Source: Pseudomonas sp.
GTDB lineage: Bacteria > Pseudomonadota > Gammaproteobacteria > Pseudomonadales > Pseudomonadaceae
Length of the DNA: 6,997 bases
NCBI GenBank assembly: GCA_003525045.1
Contig: DQGF01000174.1
Location: forward strand, 6,942 to 13,938
Reading direction: 5' to 3'
Position 1 is the first letter of the stretch, and every line of letters begins with the position of its first letter. This document shows, in pieces, positions 1 through 6,007 of this stretch. A model generated the notes under the pieces. It had not been told where the DNA came from. It saw only the letters and a program-made list of their open reading frames with translations, and did not search any database. The position numbers were made by a program, and so were the translations under genes.

Positions 1-798
1 GTCTATGCATGCATGGCGGCCTTGGGCTTGCCACGCGATACCTTCATGCACGAGATGGGCATCAGCCAGTTCGAGATCAACCTGCTGCACGGCGATCCGT
101 TGCTGCTGGCCGACCAGACCTTCCTGTTCAAACATCTGCTCAAGGAAGTCGCGCTCAAGCATGGTTTGAACGTGGTGTGCATGGCCAAGCCCCTGGCGCA
201 CACGCCGGGCAGTTCGATGCACATTCACCAGAGCATCGTCGAGATCGGCACCGGGCGTAACGTGTTCAGCGACGAGAACGGTGAGCCGACCGCGACCTTC
301 CGTCACTTCATTGCCGGTCAGCAGGCGGGCATGGCGGACTTCACCGCGTTGTTCGCGCCGAATGTGAACTCCTACCAGCGCTTGTGCCATCCGTTCGCAT
401 CACCGAATAATGCCTGCTGGTCCCACGACAACCGTGCGGCCGGTTTGCGCATTCCGGCCAGTTCGCCGCTTGCGCGGCGGGTCGAGAACCGTTTGCCGGG
501 CGCTGATGCCAATCCGTATCTGGCGATTGCCGCGAGCCTCGCGGCGGGGTTATATGGCATCGAAAATCGACTGGAGCCGAGCGAGCCGATTCAGGGCGAA
601 TTCGAGGTGCCGGATAATCTTTCATTGCCTTGTACCTTGCATGCCGCTCTCGAGCGTCTGAAACGTAGTCAATTGGCGAAGGAACTGTTTGGCAAGGAGT
701 TCATCGAAGGCTACGTCGCTTCGAAGACCCTGGAGTTGACCAGCTTCTTTGATGAAATTACTCCCTGGGAGCGGCGTGTTTTAGCGACTCAGGCCTGA
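1..798 (+). CDS. Glutamine synthetase family protein, probable gamma-glutamylpolyamine synthetase (5' truncated)
   Basis: Only the last 265 residues are present; the reading frame is open from the first base and the start lies outside the window. Full-length members are about 450 residues, so roughly the C-terminal 60 percent is visible. It carries the glutamine synthetase catalytic domain: an ISQFEINLLHGDPLLLADQ segment (visible residues 21-39), the KP...GSSMHIHQS ATP-binding and flap region (63-78), the W-SHDNR motif (140-145) and ENRLPGADANPYLAIAA (162-178). The usual NGxGMH form of true glutamine synthetases is PGSSMH here, and no NLYDLP adenylylation tyrosine is seen. Both fit the PuuA/PauA branch, which ligates glutamate to putrescine or other amines using ATP in polyamine breakdown. 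P. aeruginosa has several such paralogues, and I recall one (PA3356, pauA5) beside this same flagellar cluster. The exact amine substrate cannot be read from sequence. Confidence 0.88.
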   Translation, partial: VYACMAALGLPRDTFMHEMGISQFEINLLHGDPLLLADQTFLFKHLLKEVALKHGLNVVCMAKPLAHTPGSSMHIHQSIVEIGTGRNVFSDENGEPTATFRHFIAGQQAGMADFTALFAPNVNSYQRLCHPFASPNNACWSHDNRAAGLRIPASSPLARRVENRLPGADANPYLAIAASLAAGLYGIENRLEPSEPIQGEFEVPDNLSLPCTLHAALERLKRSQLAKELFGKEFIEGYVASKTLELTSFFDEITPWERRVLATQA

Positions 799-812
799 CG
801 ATCCGTCGACAT

Positions 813-842
813 CGGGCTATCTTTTCGGATAGCCCGTTTCTC
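813..842 (+). terminator. Rho-independent terminator after the synthetase gene
   Basis: A perfect 9-bp stem, CGGGCTATC (813-821) with GATAGCCCG (828-836), closes a TTTTCG loop and is followed by TTTCTC. It lies 14 nt past the synthetase stop and ends just before the transporter's ribosome site. The T-run is short and interrupted, so some read-through into the transporter is possible. Confidence 0.75.
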
Positions 843-868
843 ACTGCAAGGAGCCGCTCGGAACGCCG

Positions 869-2245
869 ATGCGCCAAATCTGGAAACCCTTTCGAGCGCT
901 TTATTTCGCCTCGCTGATGATGTTGATCGGCTCCGGCTTGCTGAGTACTTACCTGGCCCTGCGCCTGGCCGCCGATCATGTCGACAGCCTGTGGGTCGGT
1001 GCGTTGATGGCGGCCAACTATTTCGGCCTGGTGCTGGGTGGCAAGATCGGCCACCGGCTGATAGCCCGGGTCGGCCATATTCGAGCCTATTCGGCTTGTG
1101 CCGGGATTGTCGGCGCGGCGGTGCTGGGCCATGGCTTGGTGGACTGGCTACCCGCTTGGCTATTTCTACGGGTCATCGTCGGCCTCGGCATGATGTGCCA
1201 ATACATGGTCATCGAAAGCTGGCTCAACGAGCAGGCGGAAGCCAAGCAGCGGGGCATCGTGTTCAGCGGCTACATGATCGCGTCATACCTGGGACTGGTG
1301 TTGGGTCAGCTGATTCTGGTCATGCATCCGGGCCTGGGTCTGGAACTGCTGATGCTGGTCGCCCTGTGCTTCGCCCTGTGTCTGGTGCCGGTGACCCTGA
1401 CCCACCGAATTCACCCGGCGCCATTGCATCCGGCGCCGATGGAGCCGCGGTTCTTTATCAAGCGCGTGCCGCAATCGTTGAGCACGGTGCTCGGGGCGGG
1501 GTTGATCGTCGGTTCGTTCTACGGTCTGGCGCCGCTATACGCCTCGCAGCAAGGCTTATCCACGGAGCAAGTCGGTTTGTTCATGGGTAGCTGCATTTTC
1601 GCCGGCCTGCTGGTGCAGTGGCCGCTGGGTTGGCTGTCCGATCGTTATGACCGGGCGCTGTTGATCCGCTGTTTTGCCTTCAGCCTGGCCCTGGCCGCAT
1701 TGCCACTGGCGATCATGAAACAGGTGCCGCTGGAGGTGCTGTTCATCGCCGGTTTCCTCTGCTCGTTGGTTCAGTTCTGCCTGTATCCGTTGGCGGTGGC
1801 GTTCTCCAATGACCATGTCGAGGGTGATCGTCGGGTATCCCTGACGGCGATGCTGCTGGTGACCTATGGCGTCGGTGCCAGTATCGGACCGCTGGCGGCA
1901 GGGGTGCTGATGAAGCTGTTCGGCAGCCAGATGCTGTATGCCTTCTTCAGTTTCTTCGCGTTGGTGCTGGTATGGCGGATTCGCCCGAAAGCGGTCACCA
2001 ATCTGCACCAGGTGGACGATGCGCCGCTGCATCACGTCGCCATGCCGGACAGTATGTCGAGTTCACCGCTGGTGGCGTGTCTTGATCCACGGGTCGATGA
2101 GCTGGTGGTGCAGGAGCAGATGCAGAACCCGATCGAGCCTGAGTCGGACCCTGAGCCCGAGCCGGAGACCGAAACCGAAACAGATTCGTCCTCGGAAGAC
2201 GCTGACCTGGGGCGCGAGCAAAGCTTTACCGAGGCCAGGCCTTAA
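869..2245 (+). CDS. MFS transporter, YcaD-like, with acidic C-terminal tail
   Basis: 458 residues, an inner-membrane major facilitator permease with about 12 hydrophobic segments, the first near residues 11-32. The cytoplasmic loop motif GWLSDRYDRALLIR (254-267) is the G-x3-D-R-x-x-R signature between two helices of the second half. Segments such as VIESWLNEQAEAKQRG (114-129), GSFYGLAPLY (215-224) and YPLAVAF (306-312) resemble the E. coli YcaD family as I recall it; the substrate of that family is not known to me. AAGGAG (848-853) lies 15 nt before the ATG, a long spacing, but no closer in-frame start exists and the protein begins at a natural N-terminus. After the last helix (about residue 369) come 89 hydrophilic residues ending in a Glu/Asp/Pro/Thr stretch (423-446). 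The gene follows a terminator and converges on flgZ, so a link to motility is not implied. Confidence 0.85.
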   Translation: MRQIWKPFRALYFASLMMLIGSGLLSTYLALRLAADHVDSLWVGALMAANYFGLVLGGKIGHRLIARVGHIRAYSACAGIVGAAVLGHGLVDWLPAWLFLRVIVGLGMMCQYMVIESWLNEQAEAKQRGIVFSGYMIASYLGLVLGQLILVMHPGLGLELLMLVALCFALCLVPVTLTHRIHPAPLHPAPMEPRFFIKRVPQSLSTVLGAGLIVGSFYGLAPLYASQQGLSTEQVGLFMGSCIFAGLLVQWPLGWLSDRYDRALLIRCFAFSLALAALPLAIMKQVPLEVLFIAGFLCSLVQFCLYPLAVAFSNDHVEGDRRVSLTAMLLVTYGVGASIGPLAAGVLMKLFGSQMLYAFFSFFALVLVWRIRPKAVTNLHQVDDAPLHHVAMPDSMSSSPLVACLDPRVDELVVQEQMQNPIEPESDPEPEPETETETDSSSEDADLGREQSFTEARP

Positions 2246-2270
2246 CCACTGATCCTCGATATCCGGGCAT

Positions 2271-2310
2271 AAAAAACGGGCAGTCTCCGAATGGGGCTGC
2301 CCGTTTTTTT
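2271..2310. terminator. Bidirectional terminator between the MFS gene and flgZ
   Basis: A six-A run leads into ACGGGCAG (2276-2283), which pairs with CTGCCCGT (2297-2304) and is followed by an uninterrupted T-run. The stem can extend inward with G-U pairs (TCTC with GGGG) around a CGAAT loop. Poly-A on one side and poly-T on the other make it work for both converging genes: 25 nt after the transporter stop and 12 nt after the flgZ stop. Confidence 0.93.
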
Positions 2311-2322
2311 GGGAGCGTTGGA

Positions 2323-3069
2323 TCAGAAGTCGTCTTTGTCGAAGCGCCGCGCTTCGCGCTGAAGCTGATAGACGAACCGTTCGACCTGACGCTGCACCAG
2401 CCCGCTCATGTTGTGAAAGCGTACGCCGGCGAAGGTGGTGGAGATTCTTTCCTCGAAATGCAGGTATCGCAGTTCGACCGGTGCCGTCATTTTGCCAAAG
2501 GGCAGGGCGGCGGCGAAGCGGTCGTAAACCTGGCCCAGTTGCAGGCTGCTGCTGACGTCGCCTTCGAAGCGCAACTTGCAACCGGTGGCGGAAATGTCCA
2601 GCAATTTGCCGCTGATCGGTGCCTTGAGCTTTTCACCGTCCAGATCGACGTTGACCAGTTGCGCCAGCTTCAACGCTGCGCGAAAGGCATTGCGGCGCTG
2701 GTGATAGACCACTTGATCGGGCAGGGGGCCGAGGTAGCAGCGGGTATCGCCGGACTCGTCGAGGGTCAGTGGGCCGTTGCTTTCCCAGGCAATGCGCACG
2801 CCGTCGTGGAAGCCTTCAACTTTGAAAGGTTCGCCAGCCAGCAGGAAGCGTTCACCGTCGCGGGGAATCACTTCATCCAGAGCGATCGTTTTACGTTCAC
2901 GGTCGATGTCCACCAGATAGCTCTGGAAGCGCTGGCGGCGCTCGTGGAACGTGATGATCAGCGGATCATGGCTTTCTTGCAGCTGACGCAGGTTGCCGGA
3001 GATTTCCAGGGGCGTGGTGAGCACCTTGGGTGGCTGCGGAGCATCTTCCGCACGTAAGGCATTGGACAC
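2323..3069 (-). CDS. flgZ: FlgZ, YcgR-type PilZ flagellar brake protein
   Basis: 248 residues. The N-terminal YcgR domain spans about residues 17-118 and the PilZ domain about 122-235. Both c-di-GMP contact motifs of PilZ proteins are intact: RNAFR (126-130, the RxxxR motif, preceded by another Arg) and DISATG (158-163, the D/N-x-S-x-x-G motif). The family slows swimming when c-di-GMP is high by acting on the motor; in P. aeruginosa it was tied to the MotCD stator. It is cytosolic, with no signal peptide or membrane segment. The start is GTG: an in-frame TGA lies just upstream (3073-3075), no ATG occurs before the conserved [11 protein letters not shown] segment, and GGAG (3081-3084) sits 11 nt before it. 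It is the last of four flagellar genes on this strand, 92 nt after flgN, and ends at a strong shared terminator. Confidence 0.95.
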   Translation of the reverse strand: MSNALRAEDAPQPPKVLTTPLEISGNLRQLQESHDPLIITFHERRQRFQSYLVDIDRERKTIALDEVIPRDGERFLLAGEPFKVEGFHDGVRIAWESNGPLTLDESGDTRCYLGPLPDQVVYHQRRNAFRAALKLAQLVNVDLDGEKLKAPISGKLLDISATGCKLRFEGDVSSSLQLGQVYDRFAAALPFGKMTAPVELRYLHFEERISTTFAGVRFHNMSGLVQRQVERFVYQLQREARRFDKDDF

Positions 3070-3105
3070 GGTTCATCAATCTCCAGACAAAATATGACTG
3101 CGGCT

Positions 3106-3121
3106 AGCCAGCATTTTGCCA
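3106..3121 (-). promoter_or_regulatory. Possible sigma-54 promoter for flgZ
   Basis: Read on the minus strand, TGGCAAAATGCTGGCT has the obligatory GG-N10-GC core of sigma-54 promoters and a full TGGCA at -24. The -12 box is TGGCT rather than the preferred TTGCT, and positions 6-7 differ from the consensus. It would start transcription near 3095, giving a leader of about 26 nt that includes the flgZ ribosome site. The match arises from two copies of ATGCTGGC 11 nt apart, so chance is a real alternative. Confidence 0.4.
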
Positions 3122-3161
3122 GCATGTTTTGCGTCTTGATAGGGCAAGCGTATTAGCAGGC

Positions 3162-3629
3162 TCAAGCCTGACTGAGCGTGCGCGGCTTCACGAGCGTGGA
3201 GAATGATCCGCTGGCATTGTAGAGCGCTGGCGGCTCACCGCCGGTGAGGATTTTCAGCTGGGTGGCCGTGGCGGCCTGCTGCATCACAATCGACTGGCCA
3301 TTGTTGAGGTTTGCGGCCTGGCATTGGGCCAGAAGGTCGGTCAGCACATCGCTTTGTGCCAGCAACTGTTCACCCAGGCTCGATTGGCTGGCCAATTGCT
3401 CAAGGCCCTGGCGATTGGTGGGCAGGTTGAGACTGGCGAGGATTTCACTGCGCTTGCGGCCATGCTGTTCGAGCAGAATGATCAAGGCCTGCTTCTGCGC
3501 CAGAATCTCTTCGAGCAGTGGCATGTCGCGACCGTGCAAGGCGATGGATTCGGTTTGCAGCAACTCCAGCAAGTGTTGCGCCGGAGCAAAGTCATCGGTG
3601 ATCAATTGCAGCAGATTAGTGTCGTGCAT
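3162..3629 (-). CDS. flgN: FlgN, flagellar export chaperone for hook-filament junction proteins
   Basis: 155 residues, close to the usual FlgN length. It is predicted almost wholly helical and rich in Leu, Gln and Glu, with heptad-like stretches at about residues 5-65 and 74-104. The family signature is the C-terminal NLNNGQSI (107-114), the start of the helix that binds the substrate proteins FlgK and FlgL. FlgN keeps those two soluble in the cytosol and delivers them to the flagellar type III export gate. The disordered end from about residue 130 (GGEPPALYNASGS) is typical of Pseudomonas members. ATG with AAGG (3636-3639) 6 nt upstream sets the start. It lies 48 nt after flgM with no terminator between, so flgMN is very likely one transcript from the sigma-28 promoter at 4041-4067. 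Confidence 0.93.
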   Translation of the reverse strand: MHDTNLLQLITDDFAPAQHLLELLQTESIALHGRDMPLLEEILAQKQALIILLEQHGRKRSEILASLNLPTNRQGLEQLASQSSLGEQLLAQSDVLTDLLAQCQAANLNNGQSIVMQQAATATQLKILTGGEPPALYNASGSFSTLVKPRTLSQA

Positions 3630-3677
3630 GGCTGGCCTTGGGTTTTAAGCGTCCAAAAGCCTGGCGCGGGCCGTGGC

Positions 3678-4004
3678 CTAGCGCTGGGCTTCGAAGTTGA
3701 GCAGTTTGCTGGCTACACGGTTGCTGTCGACTTTATAGCTGCCATCGGCAATCGCTGCTTTCAACTCGGCCACCCGGGCTTTGTCGACGGCAGGCTGATC
3801 GCGCAGCGTGTCAGTGACCTTCTGCAACTGTTGAGCCTCATTGCTGAGGTGTACCGATTCGCCGCTTTTGACGGTACTGGCCTGTTCGGCCGGAGTATTC
3901 AGCGGTGCGGATTTGCCGGCTTCGGCAGTGTCCCTGGCAGCGCTGGTACGTGTACTGCCCGTCAGTGACGAGGAGCTGTTCAATCGGCTGAAATCGATGA
4001 CCAT
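3678..4004 (-). CDS. flgM: FlgM, anti-sigma-28 factor
   Basis: 108 residues, a normal length. The N-terminal half (1-45) is low in hydrophobic residues and rich in Ser, Thr and Ala, as expected for the disordered export part. The C-terminal half holds the sigma-binding region: [10 protein letters not shown] (51-60), [17 protein letters not shown] (77-93) and VASKLLNFE (97-105). FlgM binds FliA in the cytosol and blocks late gene expression until the completed hook-basal body exports it. The ATG at 4004 has AGAGG 9 nt upstream. The gene is preceded by a near-perfect sigma-28 promoter, so FliA drives its own inhibitor. It is separated from flgA by 181 nt, which hold that promoter and no clear terminator; read-through from flgA is therefore possible. 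Confidence 0.95.
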   Translation of the reverse strand: MVIDFSRLNSSSSLTGSTRTSAARDTAEAGKSAPLNTPAEQASTVKSGESVHLSNEAQQLQKVTDTLRDQPAVDKARVAELKAAIADGSYKVDSNRVASKLLNFEAQR

Positions 4005-4040
4005 GATAAAAAACCTCTGGGTATTTGGACGCTTGCCATG

Positions 4041-4067
4041 TTTTCGGCCATACCCGGGAAAACTTTA
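4041..4067 (-). promoter_or_regulatory. Sigma-28 (FliA) promoter of flgM-flgN
   Basis: On the minus strand the -35 box TAAAGTTT (4067-4060) matches the enteric sigma-28 consensus at 8 of 8 positions, the spacer is exactly 11 nt, and the -10 box GCCGAAAA (4048-4041) matches GCCGATAA at 7 of 8. Transcription would start near 4034, about 30 nt before the flgM ATG. The rest of the flgA-flgM gap (4068-4185) shows no further recognisable signal. Confidence 0.92.
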
Positions 4068-4185
4068 GGCCCATTTCTCAATGAGCTTGCGCGCGTCAGC
4101 GCTTGCCCTGCATGGAGCACAGTTTAGGGAACAGTCGGGTGGCGCGCCACATCTTCACCGACACAGAGCCCACGAACCGCGAGTC

Positions 4186-4947
4186 CTACATGGCCACTTC
4201 CACCTGGCCAGGCGCGATGACTTGCGCCTTGATGACCCGCTGGGAGTTGAGGTTTTTCACTCGAATCTGTTCACGCAAGCCGCCGTTGGACAGCGCTTCA
4301 CCCGGCATGCGCACGCTGAGCGTACCACTGCGGGCGGTAATCACCACTTGGTCGCCCTTGCTGATGACTTCAGCCTGTTCCATGTGCACCAGGGTGACGA
4401 CCTGGTCAGTGACCATCGGCCGGGTCAGTTTCTGCCCGATCGCCTGGTCGACCGAGGTCAGGTAACCCTGATTGATCAGGCTGATGTCACGCTCACGCAA
4501 TGTCACATCCTCGGGCTCGACAATACCCGCGCGGCGCAGGGGCCGGGTGGTGGTGACGATGTCGCGAAACAGGCGCACTTGAGCGGGTACGAAGACGGTC
4601 CAGGGGGAGGCGCCCTCGCAGCGCACCTTGACCGTGACCCGACCCAGCGGCTTGGCCGGGCTCTCGAGGGTCGCTGTCAATTCCTTGTCGCACATCGGCA
4701 TGCGCAGCCGCGGATCGAGCTGGTTGACCTGGATCTCGTAGCGACCTTCGGTTTGACTGGTCGCCAAATAGTCTTCTACGGTGAATTCAAGAAAGCCTTG
4801 GGTGACGCCGATAAGCATGTCAGGCAAGGTAACTGCGTCAGCAAGGGCAGGGCTGCCGGCGTTGAACAGGCACACGGCCGACATCGCACAGAGCAATCTG
4901 CGGTACGTTGATGTCAGGCGTCGGAAAAATGTCGGGTCTGTGTTCAT
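4186..4947 (-). CDS. flgA: FlgA, flagellar P-ring assembly chaperone
   Basis: 253 residues. The N-terminus has an Arg-rich n-region (RR at 9-10, RR at 16-17), a hydrophobic stretch (18-32) and a likely signal peptidase site after ALA (34-36) or ALADA (34-38), consistent with periplasmic location. The mature part shows a FlgA N-terminal region, two cysteines (86, 110) that could pair, a SAF-type domain near 118-180 and a C-terminal beta-rich domain ending in NLNSQRVIKAQV (232-243), as in known FlgA proteins. The family binds FlgI and promotes P-ring formation around the rod. The frame stays open upstream across cheV, but the protein recognisably begins at MNTDPTFFRRL. This ATG lacks a clear Shine-Dalgarno sequence and sits at the predicted sigma-54 start point, so the exact start is less certain than the identity. 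Confidence 0.93.
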   Translation of the reverse strand: MNTDPTFFRRLTSTYRRLLCAMSAVCLFNAGSPALADAVTLPDMLIGVTQGFLEFTVEDYLATSQTEGRYEIQVNQLDPRLRMPMCDKELTATLESPAKPLGRVTVKVRCEGASPWTVFVPAQVRLFRDIVTTTRPLRRAGIVEPEDVTLRERDISLINQGYLTSVDQAIGQKLTRPMVTDQVVTLVHMEQAEVISKGDQVVITARSGTLSVRMPGEALSNGGLREQIRVKNLNSQRVIKAQVIAPGQVEVAM

Positions 4948-4958
4948 AAGAGTTAAAA

Positions 4959-4974
4959 AGCAAGCGCCGTGCCG
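4959..4974 (-). promoter_or_regulatory. Sigma-54 (RpoN) promoter of flgA
   Basis: On the minus strand CGGCACGGCGCTTGCT matches the consensus TGGCACG-N4-TTGCW at every defined position but the first, with the exact GG-N10-GC spacing. Early flagellar genes including flgA are under FleQ and RpoN in Pseudomonas, so the site fits established regulation. Its start point would fall at about 4947-4949, on the flgA ATG. The site lies within the divergent control region shared with cheV. Confidence 0.82.
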
Positions 4975-5015
4975 TTTAGTGATGAATGTGCGTCGCAACA
5001 CACTTAGCGTTGGTG

Positions 5016-5021
5016 TAGGAG
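5016..5021 (+). promoter_or_regulatory. Ribosome binding site of cheV
   Basis: TAGGAG lies 7 nt before the ATG at 5029. It selects that start over the in-frame ATG at 5041. Confidence 0.85.
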
Positions 5022-5028
5022 TCTGGGC

Positions 5029-5961
5029 ATGGCGGGTGTAATGGATTCGGTAAACCAGCGCACGCAACTGGTAGGGCAGAATCGCCTTGAGCTGTTGTTG
5101 TTCCGTCTCGACGGCCAGCAGTTGTATGGGATCAACGTATTCAAGGTGCGTGAGGTGCTGCAATGCCCCAAGCTGACCCTGATACCCAAGTCCAATCCTG
5201 TCGTGTGCGGTGTGGCGAATATTCGTGGGGCGACTATTCCGATTCTCGATCTGGCAATGGCGACCGGTTCCGGTCGGTTGCTGGATCAAAGCAATCCCTT
5301 CGTGATCATCACGGAGTACAACACCAAGACCCAGGGTTTCCTGGTGCGCTCGGTGGAACGCATCGTCAACATGAACTGGGAGGAGATCCATCCGCCACCC
5401 AAGGGCACGGGACGCGATCATTACCTGACGGCGGTGACCCGGGTCGACAATCAGTTAGTCGAAATCATCGACGTCGAGAAGGTGCTGGCGGAAGTCGCAC
5501 CGACACCGGAAGCGATTTCCGTCGGCGTGGTGGATGTCGACACCCGGCACAAGGCCCTGTCCTTGCGCGTGCTGACGGTCGACGACTCGTCGGTGGCGCG
5601 CAAGCAGGTCTCGCGTTGCCTGCAAACGGTGGGTGTCGAAGTGGTGGCGTTGAACGACGGTCGGCAAGCGCTGGATTACCTGCGCAAGCTGGTCGACGAG
5701 GGCAAGAAACCGGAAGAAGAGTTCCTGATGATGATTTCCGACATCGAGATGCCGGAAATGGACGGGTACACGCTGACGGCCGAGATCCGCAACGACCCGC
5801 GCATGCATAAACTTCATATCATCCTGCATACTTCGTTGTCCGGTGTGTTCAATCAGGCGATGGTCAAGAAAGTCGGTGCCGATGACTTCCTGGCCAAATT
5901 CCGACCTGATGACCTGGCATCCCGGGTAGTCGACCGGATCAAAGCAGCAGACATCAGCTAG
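5029..5961 (+). CDS. cheV: CheV, chemotaxis coupling protein (CheW domain plus receiver domain)
   Basis: 310 residues, two domains. Residues about 15-158 are a CheW domain (LELLLFRLDGQQLYGINVFK; NIRGATIPILDL at 64-75) that docks with chemoreceptors and CheA. Residues about 180-305 are a CheY-like receiver with all the catalytic features: acid pair D185-D186, phospho-acceptor D238 in SDIEMPEMDGY, T268, and K290 in GADDFLAKF. CheA-dependent phosphorylation of this domain is thought to adjust coupling and adaptation. It is cytosolic, at receptor arrays. A TAGGAG 7 nt upstream fixes the ATG. It is divergent from flgA, and 46 nt separate it from cheR on the same strand with no terminator, so cheV-cheR is probably one transcript. 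Pseudomonas genomes carry several CheV paralogues; this is the one next to flgA. Confidence 0.95.
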   Translation: MAGVMDSVNQRTQLVGQNRLELLLFRLDGQQLYGINVFKVREVLQCPKLTLIPKSNPVVCGVANIRGATIPILDLAMATGSGRLLDQSNPFVIITEYNTKTQGFLVRSVERIVNMNWEEIHPPPKGTGRDHYLTAVTRVDNQLVEIIDVEKVLAEVAPTPEAISVGVVDVDTRHKALSLRVLTVDDSSVARKQVSRCLQTVGVEVVALNDGRQALDYLRKLVDEGKKPEEEFLMMISDIEMPEMDGYTLTAEIRNDPRMHKLHIILHTSLSGVFNQAMVKKVGADDFLAKFRPDDLASRVVDRIKAADIS

Positions 5962-5993
5962 GGGCCTTCTGCCCCTGGCGGTCAACACGATTT

Positions 5994-5999
5994 AAGAGG
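5994..5999 (+). promoter_or_regulatory. Ribosome binding site that sets the cheR TTG start
   Basis: AAGAGG lies 8 nt before TTG (6008-6010). The in-frame TAA at 5993-5995 overlaps it and rules out any earlier start, and no ATG or GTG occurs between. Confidence 0.85.
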
Positions 6000-6007
6000 C
6001 GGTATCT

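Noticed and set aside
1..2245. Synthetase and transporter as one amine uptake and breakdown operon
   Set aside because: A hairpin terminator (813-842) separates them, and nothing in the transporter sequence points to amine transport.
2413..3057. 214-codon plus-strand frame antisense to flgZ
   Set aside because: It is the complement of a well-supported PilZ gene; high GC leaves long antisense frames open. No ribosome site or known motif was seen.
3324..3968. 214-codon plus-strand frame antisense to flgN and flgM
   Set aside because: It spans two genuine genes and their gap, with no recognisable domain or start signal.
4081..4911. 276-codon plus-strand frame opposite flgA
   Set aside because: It is His-, Asp- and Arg-rich in the way typical of antisense translation of GC-rich genes, and it covers the complement of flgA.
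4948..5421. Long N-terminal extension of the flgA frame across cheV
   Set aside because: The extra 158 codons are antisense to the CheV CheW domain, resemble no FlgA, and would bury the recognisable signal peptide inside the protein.
5163..5988. Alternative frames inside cheV on both strands (5163-5810 plus, 5455-5988 minus)
   Set aside because: CheV has every CheW and receiver motif intact, and these frames show no motif of their own.
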